64,000 nucleotides of DNA from Harenicola maris (GCA_018524345.1 JADQAZ010000003.1:310001-374000), one strand, 5' to 3'; positions 1-9,723 are shown, numbered from the stretch's first letter. Notes: generated by a model from the letters alone, not told the origin. Translations and numbers: made by a program.

Positions 1-1002
1 ATCAAGACCTGCATCGCCTCGATGTTGATGCTGGCCATGTTCGAGCGGCTGGTGACGCGCAATCTGCGCCGGATATCGGCCCATGTGGGCGATGCCGACT
101 GGCTGCGCACGACCCTGCCATTAAGGTTGCCGCGGCGCGAGGGCGGCGCGCGCGACGAGATGGACGATATCGTTGCGGCCTTGAATCTTGCCCAGACCCG
201 CCATGTGGCCGCGCTTGAGGCCGTTCAGGCCGAGATCGCGGGGCATCATGCGACCCATGCCAAGCTGGAGCAACAGGCGCAGGAGCTTGCCTTCGCGGTG
301 CAGAACCTGAAGGAGACCAACCGCGAGCAGATGGAGTTTTCCTATGCGGTGTCCCATGATTTGAAATCGCCGACCAATACCATGGCGATGATGCTGGACG
401 AGGTGCTGCATGAGGGCGCGGGGGTGCTGGATGCCGATGCGCGGATGCTTCTGGAGGCGGCGGTGGATACGTTGGGGCGGATGCGCAATCTGGTGGACCG
501 TGTGCTGGCCTATTCCCTGATTGTCGAGGGCGTGGTGGAGGAAGAGCCGGTGGACCTTGGCGCCTTGGCCCGCGAGGTGGCGGCGGAGTTTTCGGATCAG
601 GCGGAGGCGATCGGCGCGCAGATCGAGATCGCGCCCTTGCCCGAGGTGACGGGCGATGCGGATCAACTGCGTGTGCTGTTTCAGAACCTGATCGGCAATG
701 CCCTGCGCTATGCCGATCCGCAGCGGCCCTGCCGGATTGCGATTTTCCCCGCCGAGGAGGCGGGCTGGGAGGCTGCCTTTACGGTGCGCGACAATGGAAT
801 CGGGATTGATCCGGCATTTCATCGGACAATCTTTGGACTTTTTAAACGATTGCACACCTACGATGAAATACCTGGCGTGGGACTCGGCCTGACCCTGTGC
901 AAGCGAGTCGTGACCAACCACCAAGGGGAGATTGCACTTGCTTCGACGGAAGGGGAAGGCGCGGCCTTTACCGTCAGGTTGAAGCGAAAAACAGATGGAT
1001 AA
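1..1002 (+). CDS. Sensor histidine kinase, C-terminal part (5' end outside window)
   Basis: The frame is open from base 1, so the sensor or membrane part lies upstream and is missing. The visible part starts in a helical region that may be a HAMP-like linker, then a coiled coil leads to the H-box with phospho-acceptor His in EFSYAVSHDLKSP (about residue 119 of the visible frame). The HATPase domain follows with N box QNLIGNALRY, G1 box DNGIGID and G2 region GVGLGLTLCKRVV. By family this enzyme autophosphorylates on His and passes the phosphate to a response regulator. The layout, with the H-box right after a coiled coil and a short F-box IFGLFKRLH, resembles phytochrome-type or hybrid-like kinases acting on stand-alone receivers. 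The stop overlaps the start of the next gene, a single-domain receiver, which is the obvious partner. The signal sensed cannot be told from here. Confidence 0.93.
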   Translation: MKTCIASMLMLAMFERLVTRNLRRISAHVGDADWLRTTLPLRLPRREGGARDEMDDIVAALNLAQTRHVAALEAVQAEIAGHHATHAKLEQQAQELAFAVQNLKETNREQMEFSYAVSHDLKSPTNTMAMMLDEVLHEGAGVLDADARMLLEAAVDTLGRMRNLVDRVLAYSLIVEGVVEEEPVDLGALAREVAAEFSDQAEAIGAQIEIAPLPEVTGDADQLRVLFQNLIGNALRYADPQRPCRIAIFPAEEAGWEAAFTVRDNGIGIDPAFHRTIFGLFKRLHTYDEIPGVGLGLTLCKRVVTNHQGEIALASTEGEGAAFTVRLKRKTDG

Positions 1003-1417
1003 CTTTATGCGCATCAAGTCGGCGATGTTGCTCGATGATGAAAAATTCGATCAACTTCTTTATAAACGCATTATCGCGCGCTCCGATCTTGTGGATCATG
1101 CGATTGGTTTCCAATACCCGCATGAGGCCTTGGAATACCTGAAGGATCCGGAGAATGATCCGATCGAGGTTCTGTTTCTGGACATCAATATGCCGCGCAT
1201 GTCGGGGTTCGAGTTTCTGGATCGCGCCTGCGAAGAAATCGGGCCTGCCTTTGCCAAGGTGGTGGTGATCATGCTGACGACCTCCCTTGATCCGAAGGAT
1301 ATGACGCGGGCGAAGGAGTTTGATCAGATCAAGGCGTTTTTGAACAAGCCGATGAAGGTGGGCGATATCCAGACCATTGCCGAGCTTGTGGCGCAAGAAC
1401 AAAGCCTTGAGGCCTAG
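995..1417 (+). CDS. Single-domain response regulator (CheY/Rcp1-like receiver)
   Basis: This 140-residue protein is a receiver domain with no output domain. The acidic pair is D14-D15, the phospho-acceptor is D63 in FLDINMP, a conserved Thr lies in IMLTTS and the conserved Lys is K118 in LNKPM. Its start overlaps the kinase stop by 8 bp, so the pair is translationally coupled and almost certainly cognate. Single receivers of this kind follow phytochrome-like kinases and act through protein contacts rather than DNA binding; the target here is unknown. The stop codon region overlaps the convergent truA stop by 4 bp. Confidence 0.93.
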   Translation: MDNFMRIKSAMLLDDEKFDQLLYKRIIARSDLVDHAIGFQYPHEALEYLKDPENDPIEVLFLDINMPRMSGFEFLDRACEEIGPAFAKVVVIMLTTSLDPKDMTRAKEFDQIKAFLNKPMKVGDIQTIAELVAQEQSLEA

Positions 1418-2184
1418 CCCGCGAAGGGATCGTCCTGATATCCCACGCCCGCGAGGTAGAGGCCCTGCGGCGGGCAGACCGGGCCGCAGGCAGAGCGGTC
1501 TGCGGCGGCGAGGGCCTCGGCAAAGCGGCTCGGGGTCCATTTGCCGGCCCCGACCCGTTCGAGGGAGCCGACCATGGAGCGCACCTGATTGTGCAGGAAG
1601 CTGCGGGCGCGAAAGCGGAACCGGTATTCGACGCCGCCGGGATAGGGCTGTTCGGTGATCTCGGCCTGATCGAGGGATTTCACCGGGCTTGCGGCCTGAC
1701 ATTCGCTGGCGCGGAAGGTGGTGAAATCATGGGTGCCGATCAGGGCCTTGGCCGCCTCTTGCATCGGCTGCAATTGCAAGGGATGGGCGACCTGCCATGC
1801 GAGGCCTGCGTCATGGGTCAGGGGCGCGCGGCGGGCGATGAGGCGAAACAGGTAGCGCCGCTCATGGGCGGAAAAGCGGGCATGCCATTCGGGGTCGACC
1901 TCTTTGACATCGATGATCGAGACCGGCAGCGGCTTTAGGTGATAATTCAATGCCTCGTTCAGGCGGAAGGGGTCCCAGGCCTTGGCCATGTCGCAATGGG
2001 CAACCTGGGCGAGGGCATGAACGCCGGTATCCGTGCGCCCCGCGGCGCCGATGCCGGGGGCCTCGGGTTCCAGCCGCTTGAGGGCATCCTCGACCGCGCC
2101 TTGAACCGTGGGCAGGTCCGTCTGGCGTTGCCAGCCGCAAAAGGGCTGGCCGTTGTATTCGATCTGCAAAGCATAGCGTGGCAT
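1414..2184 (-). CDS. truA: tRNA pseudouridine(38-40) synthase TruA
   Basis: TruA isomerises uridines 38 to 40 in the anticodon stem-loop of many tRNAs, in the cytoplasm and without cofactor. The 256-residue length is normal for the family. The catalytic Asp is D52 in the signature GRTDTGVHA, and the C-terminal half has the family segments [12 protein letters not shown] and [12 protein letters not shown]. The gene runs against the response regulator and the two stop regions overlap by 4 bp. hrpB lies just upstream on the same strand with a 35-bp gap, so the two may be co-transcribed. Confidence 0.97.
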   Translation of the reverse strand: MPRYALQIEYNGQPFCGWQRQTDLPTVQGAVEDALKRLEPEAPGIGAAGRTDTGVHALAQVAHCDMAKAWDPFRLNEALNYHLKPLPVSIIDVKEVDPEWHARFSAHERRYLFRLIARRAPLTHDAGLAWQVAHPLQLQPMQEAAKALIGTHDFTTFRASECQAASPVKSLDQAEITEQPYPGGVEYRFRFRARSFLHNQVRSMVGSLERVGAGKWTPSRFAEALAAADRSACGPVCPPQGLYLAGVGYQDDPFAG

Positions 2185-2219
2185 AGGCGGGCCTTAGGCG
2201 ATTGTTGCGGGCGGATCAA

Positions 2220-4658
2220 TCATTTGCGCGGTTTGGCGCGTTCGGTGGGGGCGGCATTGGCCGGATCCTCGGGCCATGGATGTTTGGGATAGCGGCCGCG
2301 CATGTCCTTGCGCACATCGGCGTAGGAGGTGGCCCAAAAACCGGGCAAATCCTGCGTCACCTGCACCGGCTTGTGACCGGGCGAGAGCAGGACAAGGCGC
2401 AGGGGCGCGCCGCCGACCGTGGGGTGGCGGGAGAGGCCGAAGACCTCTTGCAAGCGCAGGCTGACCTCCGGCCCCTCTCCGGCGTAGTCGATGGGCACGC
2501 GCCGCCCGAGGGGCGTGGTGAAATGGCTGGGCACGGCGCTGTCCAGCGCCTGCATGACGTCCCATCCAATATAGACGCGTAGGGGTTCGAGCAGGTTCAA
2601 CCCGCGCAGGTCCTCGGCGCTGCGCAGGCCGGAGAGATAGGGCAGGAGCCAGTCTTCGGCGCTCTCCATCAGGGCGGTTTCGCTGACATCTGGGGCGGTG
2701 CCGCCGCCCGCGCGATAGAGGGCCACCCGCGCCAGAAGGCGTTTGGCGGCGGCAGAAAGAGGCAGGCCGATCTGGCGCAGCCCCTCCAGCGCAGCGGCGG
2801 CGAGGGCCTCGTCGGGGGCGTCGCTCCACTGTTGATCCGAAAGGGTCAGGGCGCCGAACATCTCGCGCCTGCGGGCGATGACGCGCCCTTCGCGGCGGGA
2901 CCATTCGGCGATGTTGTGCCAAGCGATCTGATCGGCAAAGAGCCCGCGCAGGGCGCTTTCGCTGAGGGGGAGGGCAAGGCGGATGCGGGAATCGCGGCCT
3001 GCACCGTCCAGTTCGGCGGCGACGATCAGGCGTTGCCCGGCAAGGGGATCGCCCGCTGCCATTTCTGCGCCGCGCCCACCAGAGAGCAGGAAGCGCGGCG
3101 CATCGCCGGGGCGGCGCAGTCCGATACGGTCGGGGAAGGCGAGGGCGAGGGCCTCCGCGTCCTCGCCCTCCGTGCGGGGGGCGGACATGCGGCGCAGACG
3201 CTTGGCCTCGCTCGCCATGCGGCGAAAGGCGGCGCGGGCGGGGCCCTGCGCGGTGTTCGGATCGCGCAGCCCGCGCAGGCGGGCGGTCAGGTCCGAGGAG
3301 GCGCCGCGCAGGGGATCACGCTCGCCCAGAAGGGCGGCGATATCCGCGGCGCCGGGGCCGCCCAGCAACAGCATGTGACCCAGCCGCGGGTGGAGCGGCA
3401 GGCGGGCGAGCGCACGGCCATGGGCCGTGAGCGAGCCCGCCGCGTCCAGCGCGCCAAGGCTGCGCAGCAGGCTGCGCGCCTCGGCCAGCGCCCCCTCGGG
3501 CGGGGGCGTCAGGAACGGCAGGGTGTCTGCGCCCCATGCGGCCAGTTCCAGCGCAAGGCCGGTCAGGTCGGCGGCGGCGATTTCGGGCGGGGCGAAGGCG
3601 GGGAAGCCGCCTTCCTCGGCCTTTGCCCAAGCGCGGTAGCAGGTGCCGGGGCCAAGGCGGCCCGCGCGGCCTGCGCGCTGAGTGATCTCGGCGCGGCTGG
3701 CGCGGGTGGTGATGAGGCGGGACAGCCCGGTGCCGGGGTCAAAGGCCGCGCGGCGGGCCATGCCGCCGTCGATGACGGCGCTGATCCCCTCGATCGTCAG
3801 GGAGGTTTCGGCGATGGAGGTGGCCAGCACGATCTTGCGCCCCTGTTTCGGCGGCGCGATGGCGGCGCGTTGTTCGGCGAAGGGCAGCGCACCATAGAGC
3901 GGATGCACCGCCATATCGCCGGGCAGGGTCAGGGCCGCGGCGGTGCGGCGAATCTCGCCCTCTCCGGGGAGGAAGGCGAGGAGGTTGCCGCCGGTTTCCT
4001 TGGCAGCCTGCGCGGCGAGGTCGGCAACGAGGGCTTCAAGGCGCGCCTCGCGCCGCGCGGGCCTGTCCAGCCATTTCACATCCACGGGGAAGCTGCGCCC
4101 CTCGGCCGTGACCATGGGGGCGTTATCCATCAGGGCGGCGACGGGGGCGGCGTCGAGGGTGGCGGACATGACCACGAGCAGCAGGTCCTCGCGCAGGGCG
4201 CGGCGGACCTCCAGCGTGAGGGCAAGGCCGAGGTCGGCCTGAAGCGAGCGTTCGTGAAATTCGTCGAAGATCACCGCGCCGACGCCGGACAGTTCGGGGT
4301 CGGACTGGATCATGCGGGTGAGGATGCCCTCGGTGACGACCTCGATCACCGTGCCGGGTTTGTTGTCGCCGCGCATCCGGTAGCCGACCTTGCCGCCGGG
4401 GGCCTCGCCCCAGTGTTCGGCCAGCCGTTCGGCGGCGGCGCGGGCGGCGATGCGGCGGGGCTCCAGCATCAGGATTTTGCCTGTGGTCAGCCCCGCCTCG
4501 GCCAAGGCCAGCGGCACGCGGGTGGTTTTGCCCGCGCCCGGGGGCGCTTGCAGCACCACTTGCCCCTCATTGCGCAGGGCTGTGATGACATCGGGCAGGA
4601 CCGGATCGATGGGCAGGGCGGGGGCAGGGGCCACGGGTGTTCTCTCTGATGCAGTCAC
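2220..4658 (-). CDS. hrpB: ATP-dependent RNA helicase HrpB (DEAH family)
   Basis: About 812 residues, the usual HrpB size. Walker A is APPGAGKTT (residues 38-46), the DEAH-box variant is FDEFHERS (about residue 138), motif III is MSATLD and motif VI is TQRAGRAGR. The C-terminal half contains the HrpB-specific region. The frame stays open to 4811, but that would overlap the divergent meaB start at 4722 and add an unconserved leader, so I place the start at the GTG at 4658 (VTASERTPV). The cellular substrate of HrpB is not settled; the family is related to DEAH RNA helicases and its name does not imply a Hrp secretion role. It is divergent from meaB, with about 60 bp between starts. Confidence 0.93.
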   Translation of the reverse strand: MTASERTPVAPAPALPIDPVLPDVITALRNEGQVVLQAPPGAGKTTRVPLALAEAGLTTGKILMLEPRRIAARAAAERLAEHWGEAPGGKVGYRMRGDNKPGTVIEVVTEGILTRMIQSDPELSGVGAVIFDEFHERSLQADLGLALTLEVRRALREDLLLVVMSATLDAAPVAALMDNAPMVTAEGRSFPVDVKWLDRPARREARLEALVADLAAQAAKETGGNLLAFLPGEGEIRRTAAALTLPGDMAVHPLYGALPFAEQRAAIAPPKQGRKIVLATSIAETSLTIEGISAVIDGGMARRAAFDPGTGLSRLITTRASRAEITQRAGRAGRLGPGTCYRAWAKAEEGGFPAFAPPEIAAADLTGLALELAAWGADTLPFLTPPPEGALAEARSLLRSLGALDAAGSLTAHGRALARLPLHPRLGHMLLLGGPGAADIAALLGERDPLRGASSDLTARLRGLRDPNTAQGPARAAFRRMASEAKRLRRMSAPRTEGEDAEALALAFPDRIGLRRPGDAPRFLLSGGRGAEMAAGDPLAGQRLIVAAELDGAGRDSRIRLALPLSESALRGLFADQIAWHNIAEWSRREGRVIARRREMFGALTLSDQQWSDAPDEALAAAALEGLRQIGLPLSAAAKRLLARVALYRAGGGTAPDVSETALMESAEDWLLPYLSGLRSAEDLRGLNLLEPLRVYIGWDVMQALDSAVPSHFTTPLGRRVPIDYAGEGPEVSLRLQEVFGLSRHPTVGGAPLRLVLLSPGHKPVQVTQDLPGFWATSYADVRKDMRGRYPKHPWPEDPANAAPTERAKPRK

Positions 4659-4721
4659 GGGTTCGCACTGGACATACTGCACCGAAGCGGGGCACACCAA
4701 CCCCCTGAAAGGGGAGCGCCA

Positions 4722-5699
4722 GTGCAGGACCTTGGAAAACGGATTATTGCGGGGGAGCGCCGGGCCTTGGCCAAGGCGATCACCCTTGTGGAAAGCGACC
4801 GCGCCGATCATCAGGCGCAGGCTGCCGCCCTGTTGACGGAGCTTAAATCCGCCGGGCGGAGCGCCCTTCGCATCGGCCTGTCGGGCACGCCGGGGGTGGG
4901 CAAATCGACCTTTATCGAGGCCTTTGGCTGTTACCTGACCGGCCTTGGCAAGCGGGTGGCTGTTTTGGCGGTGGACCCGAGTTCCTCGCGCTCTGGTGGC
5001 TCGATCCTTGGCGACAAGACGCGGATGGAGCGGTTGAGCCGTGATCCCCTCGCCTATATCCGGCCTTCGCCCGCGGGGCGGCAGCTTGGCGGTGTGGCGC
5101 GGCGCACGCGGGAGGCGGCGGATATCTGTGAGGCGGCTGGCTTTGATGTGATCCTGATCGAGACGGTTGGCGTGGGTCAGTCAGAGACCGTTGTGGCCGA
5201 GATGACCGATGTGTTTGTCCTGCTGCTGGCCCCTGCGGGGGGCGACGAGTTGCAGGGGGTGAAGCGCGGGATCATGGAGATTGCAGACCTGATCCTGATC
5301 AACAAGGCGGACGGGGCGTTGAAGCCCGCCGCGACGCGGACCTGCGCCGATTACGCGGGCGCGCTGCATCTGCTGCGCAAGCGGGCCCATGATCCGGCGG
5401 GCTTCCCGCTGGCGGCGATGGTTTCGGCGCTGGAGGAGGACGGCCTTGCCGAGGCTTGGCAGAACATCGAGGCTCTGGACGCTTGGCGAGCCGAGGAGGG
5501 GCACCGTGCGGCGCGGCGCGCGGCGCAGGCGCGCCATTGGTTCGAGGCGGATTTGAAGCAAGGATTGCTGGATCACCTGACCCGCTCGCCCGAGGTGAGC
5601 GCGGCTTTGCAGACCATGGGCGCCGAGGTGGCCGCAGGCCGGCGGTCGCCGCGGGATGCGGCCTCTGCGGTTTTGGAGGCGCTGCGCCGCAAGGCGTAA
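4722..5699 (+). CDS. meaB: Methylmalonyl-CoA mutase-associated GTPase MeaB (ArgK family)
   Basis: A 325-residue G3E-type GTPase that chaperones adenosylcobalamin-dependent acyl-CoA mutases, gating cofactor loading and protecting against inactivation. Visible motifs are Walker A GTPGVGKS (residues 55-62), the mutase-interface segment [19 protein letters not shown], the switch region ETVGVGQSE and the guanine-specificity motif NKAD. The start is GTG at 4722 with a strong Shine-Dalgarno AAAGGGGAG just before it. The older name ArgK (arginine transport kinase) is not supported for this family. No mutase gene lies beside it in this window, so its partner, methylmalonyl-CoA or ethylmalonyl-CoA mutase, must be elsewhere. 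Confidence 0.95.
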   Translation: MQDLGKRIIAGERRALAKAITLVESDRADHQAQAAALLTELKSAGRSALRIGLSGTPGVGKSTFIEAFGCYLTGLGKRVAVLAVDPSSSRSGGSILGDKTRMERLSRDPLAYIRPSPAGRQLGGVARRTREAADICEAAGFDVILIETVGVGQSETVVAEMTDVFVLLLAPAGGDELQGVKRGIMEIADLILINKADGALKPAATRTCADYAGALHLLRKRAHDPAGFPLAAMVSALEEDGLAEAWQNIEALDAWRAEEGHRAARRAAQARHWFEADLKQGLLDHLTRSPEVSAALQTMGAEVAAGRRSPRDAASAVLEALRRKA

Positions 5700-5785
5700 T
5701 CCGGCCAAAACCGCCGCCCCTGCGCCCCATTGGCGCCTATTTTGCCTTTCATATTGCCTTGGCAATCACTGAAAGGCCGCCCCCC

Positions 5786-6697
5786 ATGTCTGTTTATGCC
5801 ATTCCCGATCCCGCCTATCGCATCTGGCGTCTGCGCCGCCTTTTGGGCGTGCAGGCGGGGGCTGTGGCCTGCGGGGCGATCTTGGGGCTCTCGCTGGGGG
5901 CTCTGCCTGCTGTGGTGTTCTGGGGGGCGGTTGTGACGCTGGCCCTATGCACCTATCTTGCGCTGCGCCTGCCCCATGGCTGGGCCGAGACGTTGCAGCT
6001 TGCTCTTGTGGGGGCGGGGACGCTGGCCTGTGCGCCCTATTGGCAGGGCGGCACGGGGGCGCAGATTTTGACGGTGCCGATGATTGCCTTTGGCACATGG
6101 TTTCTGAGCGTCTCGTTGGTGGCCAATTACCTGCCCGGACTGGGGCGTAGGACGCGGCGTTTGGAATACGGCGCGTTTTTCCCGCATCCCGTCGCCCGTG
6201 TCTGGGCCCATTTCGTGCCGCAGCCGGGCGCGCGGGTGGAGAACCGCTCCTATGGGCAGCCGGATGAGAACGGGCTGATTCCCGTGCGCTTTGAACTGCC
6301 CAAGGCCAGCCGCACCACGGCAGAGATCTCCGAGGCGCTGGAGGCGGTGGACGAGACCTATTTCATGCGGGTGATGGAGCAGGAGGAGGGGCGGCTGAAC
6401 ATCACCCAATACACCCAGCCCCTGCCAAACGGCGAGATGATCAGCACCGTGGTGCAAGAATCATTCACCGACGTGGAGGGCGGCACGCGGTATTTCGTGG
6501 TCGAGGTCTTTGATCTATACGATATTTACACCGCCTTTGGTGGCTGGCTGACGGATTTTACCGGCGACAGCATGACCGCCGCCGCGGATGCGCTGGACGC
6601 CTTGCCCACAAGGGCCTTGAAGGCCGCGCCCCTTGATACGCCCATGTCCGTGATCGCTTGCTCTATGGCTGGTGATACCGCCGAGGATCATTTATAA
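5786..6697 (+). CDS. Inner-membrane protein of unknown function
   Basis: A 303-residue protein with four likely membrane helices in the N-terminal third (about residues 20-38, 41-60, 68-84 and 95-115) and a soluble C-terminal part of about 180 residues. The soluble part is rich in acidic residues and has regular beta/alpha-like segments (YFMRVMEQEEGRLNITQYTQ, ESFTDVEGGTRYFVVEVFD). I chose the ATG at 5786 because the upstream extension is the meaB coding region in another frame. I do not recognise a domain; the soluble part reminds me of START/SRPBCC-like folds, but that is only an impression. It stands alone between meaB and rpmB. Confidence 0.8.
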   Translation: MSVYAIPDPAYRIWRLRRLLGVQAGAVACGAILGLSLGALPAVVFWGAVVTLALCTYLALRLPHGWAETLQLALVGAGTLACAPYWQGGTGAQILTVPMIAFGTWFLSVSLVANYLPGLGRRTRRLEYGAFFPHPVARVWAHFVPQPGARVENRSYGQPDENGLIPVRFELPKASRTTAEISEALEAVDETYFMRVMEQEEGRLNITQYTQPLPNGEMISTVVQESFTDVEGGTRYFVVEVFDLYDIYTAFGGWLTDFTGDSMTAAADALDALPTRALKAAPLDTPMSVIACSMAGDTAEDHL

Positions 6698-6829
6698 GGG
6701 CGGGGAGCGGAATTCTTGGCCAAACGGCCTTGACCCACCCCGGCTTTGCCCCTAAACCCCGCGAACGGAATTTGGGGCGCCCCGGCTCGTGTGGCGCCTG
6801 TTTTTTTTGCGAACCAGAGGATGTGTCTC

Positions 6830-7117
6830 ATGTCGCGTGTCTGTGAACTTTCGGGCAAAGGCCCAATGACTGGCAACAATGTTAGTCACGCTAAAAACCG
6901 CACTCGTCGTCGGTTTTTGCCAAACCTGAACGATCAGTCTTTGATGTCTGAAGTTTTGGGTCGTACTTTCAAGCTGCGCATTTCTGCTGCGGCGCTGCGC
7001 ACTGTGGATCACCGCGGTGGTCTGGATGCTTTCATGGCGAAGGCGAAAGACTCCGAGCTGTCCGAGAAGGCGCTTAAGATCAAGAAAGACATCATCAAGG
7101 CTCAGGCTTCCGCCTAA
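6830..7117 (+). CDS. rpmB: 50S ribosomal protein L28
   Basis: A 95-residue basic protein of the large ribosomal subunit. The N-terminal signature [20 protein letters not shown] and the downstream [12 protein letters not shown] are characteristic of L28. Only one of the zinc-type cysteines (C5) is kept, so this is the zinc-free (C-minus) form common in alphaproteobacteria. The start at 6830 is supported by an AGAGG Shine-Dalgarno about 10 bases upstream. A stem-loop follows at 7140-7172, so the gene is probably monocistronic. Confidence 0.98.
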   Translation: MSRVCELSGKGPMTGNNVSHAKNRTRRRFLPNLNDQSLMSEVLGRTFKLRISAAALRTVDHRGGLDAFMAKAKDSELSEKALKIKKDIIKAQASA

Positions 7118-7139
7118 GTCCCGATTGACGTCTTGCAAA

Positions 7140-7172
7140 CAGCCCCGCCCCGCATTGTCGGTGGTGGGGCTG
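7140..7172 (+). terminator. Stem-loop terminator after rpmB
   Basis: Arms CAGCCCC (7140-7146) and GGGGCTG (7166-7172) form a 7-bp stem starting 22 bases after the rpmB stop. A short T-run (CTGCGTTTT) follows. This fits a modest intrinsic terminator. Confidence 0.6.
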
Positions 7173-7224
7173 CTGCGTTTTGGCGCAGTGGATGTGCCTT
7201 GTGGAAAGCTGTAGACCCCTTGCT

Positions 7225-7575
7225 ATGATCCGAGCGCGCATCCTGTCCCTTTTGGCCTGTGTTCTGTTGGCTGTCACATCGATCGGTTTCGGTGTGGCGC
7301 GCGGGCAGGCCGATGTGGCGGGGCAGGTGGTGCTTTGCTCTGGTCATGGCTTTGCCATGGTGCAGGTGGATGCGAATGGCGAGGCCATCGGCCACCCGCA
7401 GCTTTGCCCCGATTGCGCCGCTGTATTCTTTGCTGATACGAGCGATGCCTTTGCCCCATTCGCCGCGCCTTTGCGCCATGCGGTGCCGGGGGATGTTGCG
7501 GCAGAGGGGGCGCGGCCCCGCGGGGCGGGGCGGTTCTTGCGGCCCCTTGGGCGGGCCCCTCCGGTGTTGATCTGA
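7225..7575 (+). CDS. DUF2946-like secreted/membrane protein next to copper chaperone
   Basis: A 116-residue protein with an N-terminal hydrophobic segment (LSLLACVLLAVTSIGFGV) that may be a signal or anchor, then a small domain with LCSGHGF and a CPDC pair in LCPDCAAVF. This Cys/His layout and the gene order, immediately before a PCu(A)C copper chaperone, match the DUF2946 family, which is often found among copper-handling genes. The molecular role is not known; copper binding is an inference from the Cys pair and the neighbour. The start is uncertain: the ATG at 7225 gives a sensible signal, while an in-frame start at 7180 would add 15 residues. Confidence 0.72.
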   Translation: MIRARILSLLACVLLAVTSIGFGVARGQADVAGQVVLCSGHGFAMVQVDANGEAIGHPQLCPDCAAVFFADTSDAFAPFAAPLRHAVPGDVAAEGARPRGAGRFLRPLGRAPPVLI

Positions 7576-7620
7576 TTTTTCCTGACGACAAATCAATCAA
7601 CAGCTTTCGGAGTGACGACA

Positions 7621-8097
7621 ATGACCATTCGCACAACCCTTTTTGCGGCGCTTGCCGCCTGTTCTGCCCTGCCTGTTATGGCCGATATCATGGTGGGGGA
7701 GCCTTACTTCCGTTCCAATAGCGAGGCGGCCAAGGTGGGCGCGGCCTTTATGATGCTGCACAATCACGGCACCGAGGATGACACCCTCATCGGGGCCAAA
7801 AGCGCCGTTGCGCCGCGCATCGAGCTTCACACCCATATCGAGAAAGACGGCGTGTTCCAGATGACCGAGGTTGAGGGCGGTATCCCCGTTCCGGCGGGCG
7901 GCGAGGCGGCCCTGATGCGGGGCGGCAATCATGTGATGTTCATGGGCGTATCAGAGGCCCTACCCGATGGGGCGGAATTTCCCCTGACCCTGATCTTTGA
8001 AAAGGCAGGGGAGGTAGAGGTGACCGTCTCTGTTGACCGGAACCGCAAGCCGCGCGAGGCGGCCCATGGCGGGGATCATTCGACCATGGGACATTAG
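7621..8097 (+). CDS. Periplasmic copper chaperone PCu(A)C
   Basis: A 158-residue exported protein. The first 20 or so residues form a Sec signal ending near PVMA. The mature part is a cupredoxin-like PCu(A)C domain with the copper motif: a His followed 10 residues later by Met (HTHIEKDGVFQM) and then HVM in GGNHVMFMG. The tail HGGDHSTMGH adds further His and Met ligands. Such proteins carry Cu(I) in the periplasm to the Cu(A) site of cytochrome c oxidase or manage spare copper. The GTG at 7612 is possible, but the GGAG at 7608-7611 is placed for the ATG at 7621. It follows the DUF2946 gene by 45 bp, so the two are probably co-transcribed. Confidence 0.92.
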   Translation: MTIRTTLFAALAACSALPVMADIMVGEPYFRSNSEAAKVGAAFMMLHNHGTEDDTLIGAKSAVAPRIELHTHIEKDGVFQMTEVEGGIPVPAGGEAALMRGGNHVMFMGVSEALPDGAEFPLTLIFEKAGEVEVTVSVDRNRKPREAAHGGDHSTMGH

Positions 8098-8127
8098 TCT
8101 CAATTAAGTTGAAAAACGATTACAAAA

Positions 8128-8145
8128 GGGCATTTTGCCCGATTT
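8128..8145 (+). terminator. Weak stem-loop after the copper chaperone gene
   Basis: GGGC (8128-8131) and GCCC (8137-8140) enclose ATTTT, with AAAA before and GATTTTT after, so the stem could be lengthened by A-T pairs. It fits a small intrinsic terminator 30 bases after the stop. Confidence 0.4.
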
Positions 8146-8274
8146 TTGCCATTTATTCGCCTGACTAGGGCCATGGCTGCCTTGTTTATCACGTTGTGCT
8201 GCGGGGTTTTGCTCTGCGGCACAACAAAAATAAGCGGGGCGCAAAATGCGCCAAAATCTAGTCAGGAGTTAACG

Positions 8275-8520
8275 ATGAAGAAGTTTTTTGCAGCAAGTGC
8301 CCTTATTGTAGCCAGCCTTCAGGCCGCGCCGGTTCTGGCCCAGGATGGCAGCCATGTGCGCCCCTCTGAGACCTATGTCGGCCAATGGTACACGACCGAG
8401 GGTGGTTGTTCCTATTCCCGCGCCATGGCGCCCGGTTACGGCACTATGTGGGTGTTGATCATTAACCCGCATCACATCAATCGGCCCGTTGCCAAGGCGA
8501 GCTGCCCCACGACTCTGTAA
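8275..8520 (+). CDS. Small secreted protein, function unknown
   Basis: An 81-residue protein with a clear Sec signal (MKKFFAASALIVASLQAAPVLA, cleavage after about residue 22). The mature part is only about 59 residues, has the tract YVGQWYTTEGGCSYSRAMAPGYGTMW and two cysteines that could form a disulfide. The start at 8275 has an AGGAG Shine-Dalgarno at 8264-8268; the longer open frame upstream is not needed. The leader holds a hairpin with arms GGCGC (8238-8242) and GCGCC (8248-8252). I do not recognise a domain. It is followed closely by a convergent sirtuin gene. Confidence 0.75.
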   Translation: MKKFFAASALIVASLQAAPVLAQDGSHVRPSETYVGQWYTTEGGCSYSRAMAPGYGTMWVLIINPHHINRPVAKASCPTTL

Positions 8521-8524
8521 CTGG

Positions 8525-9220
8525 CTAGCTGCCGAGCATCTGATCCACCCAAGCGGGCACAGTCTCGCTTGCGGGGCCGTAAGTGGCGGTGTCAAAGTCG
8601 CTCGCCACATCGGAGGGGTCTAGGTTGATCTCGAGGGTCTGCGCCCCGACGGCGCGGGCCAATTGCACGAAACCGGCGGCGGGATAGACGCTGCCGGAGG
8701 TGCCGATGGCAACGAAGAGGTCCGCCGAGAGGAGGGCCCCTTCGATTCGCTCCATCTGATAGGGAATTTCCCCGAACCAGACGATATCCGGCCTTGTGCG
8801 CGGTGCGCCGCAGTTGGGGCAGGGATCGCTTGCCTGCATCTGCGGCGGGGCGGGATAGCGGTGCTCGCAGGCGGCGCAAAGCGCGCCGTGTAGGGCGCCG
8901 TGCATATGAATCACATCCTCGCTGCCCGCCCGTTCGTGCAGGGCATCGACGTTCTGGGTGATCAGGGTGACGCGCCCCTCGTGCTGCGCCGAGAGGTGGT
9001 GCAGGGCGTGATGGGCGGGGTTCGGCTCTGCCCTCGCGGCATTGTCGCGCCGCGCGTTGTAGAAGGCGTGGACGCGGGCGGGGTCCTCGGCAAAGCCCTC
9101 TGGCGTGGCGAGTTTGGCAAGGTCATTGGTTTCCCACAGCCCGCCCTTGTCGCGAAAGGTGCCAAGGCCGCTTTCGGCGGAGAGGCCCGCGCCTGTGAGG
9201 ATGACGATATGATGGGGCAT
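8525..9220 (-). CDS. cobB: NAD-dependent protein deacylase, sirtuin class III (CobB type)
   Basis: A 231-residue sirtuin removing acyl groups from lysines with consumption of NAD. The NAD site is GAGLSAESGLGTFRD (from residue 10), TQNVD is present at about residue 88 and the catalytic His is H107 in HMHG. A zinc site is formed by C115, C118, C134 and C137. Y54 and R57 in FYNARRD form the YxxR pair that in SIRT5 and bacterial CobB selects succinyl or malonyl lysine, so desuccinylation is likely as well as deacetylation. I chose the ATG at 9220 because the upstream extension is unconserved-looking and overlaps the divergent phosphatase gene. Confidence 0.94.
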   Translation of the reverse strand: MPHHIVILTGAGLSAESGLGTFRDKGGLWETNDLAKLATPEGFAEDPARVHAFYNARRDNAARAEPNPAHHALHHLSAQHEGRVTLITQNVDALHERAGSEDVIHMHGALHGALCAACEHRYPAPPQMQASDPCPNCGAPRTRPDIVWFGEIPYQMERIEGALLSADLFVAIGTSGSVYPAAGFVQLARAVGAQTLEINLDPSDVASDFDTATYGPASETVPAWVDQMLGS

Positions 9221-9273
9221 GGGGGGCGTCCTTGTGCTGGCAATGGGCCGCGCAATGGTGCAGGTTTGAGCCC

Positions 9274-9723
9274 ATGGTGCAATCTGTTCTCTTTGTTTGT
9301 CTGGGCAATATTTGCCGCTCTCCCACCGCGCACGGGGTGATGTTGGCCTTGGCGGAGCGGGCGGGCCTGCCCCTGCGTATCGACAGTGCGGGCACCGGGG
9401 CATGGCATATCGGCAATCCGCCCGACAGGCGGATGCAGGCGGCGGCGCGGGCGCAGGGATATGACCTGAGCGGGTTACGTGCGCGTCAATTCTGCGAGCA
9501 GGATTTCGCCGATTTTGACCTGATCCTCGGGATGGACCGCTCCAATATTGCGAATATGGAGCGGCTGCGCCCTGCCGGAAACGACACGCCTCTGCGCCTG
9601 TTCCTGCCCTATGGCGGCGGCGCCATAGAGGAGGTGCCCGACCCCTATTACGAGGGCGGGTTTGATGGTGTGGTCACGATGATCGAAGAGGCCGCGAAGG
9701 GCCTGCTGGATCAGCTACAGTAG
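9274..9723 (+). CDS. Low-molecular-weight protein-tyrosine phosphatase
   Basis: A 149-residue enzyme of the LMW-PTP/arsenate reductase fold. The phosphate loop CLGNICRSP gives nucleophile C9 and R15, and the general acid is D123 in VPDPYY. Bacterial members dephosphorylate tyrosine kinases of polysaccharide export or other phosphotyrosine proteins; no tyrosine kinase or polysaccharide genes are visible here, so the target is unknown. The Tyr pair after the acid Asp favours phosphatase over arsenate reductase. The start at 9274 begins directly with the conserved VLFVCLGN strand. The 3' end overlaps the convergent gene by 13 bp. Confidence 0.94.
   Translation: MVQSVLFVCLGNICRSPTAHGVMLALAERAGLPLRIDSAGTGAWHIGNPPDRRMQAAARAQGYDLSGLRARQFCEQDFADFDLILGMDRSNIANMERLRPAGNDTPLRLFLPYGGGAIEEVPDPYYEGGFDGVVTMIEEAAKGLLDQLQ

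Noticed and set aside
2832..4649. Long plus-strand open frame (605 codons) opposite hrpB.
   Set aside because: GC-rich codon bias makes long antisense frames; the encoded sequence is low-complexity Gly/Ala/Arg and no motif fits. hrpB on the other strand is complete.
4722..5699. Naming the GTPase ArgK, an arginine transport kinase.
   Set aside because: The conserved mutase-interface and G3E motifs mark MeaB; the old ArgK role is not supported by these motifs.
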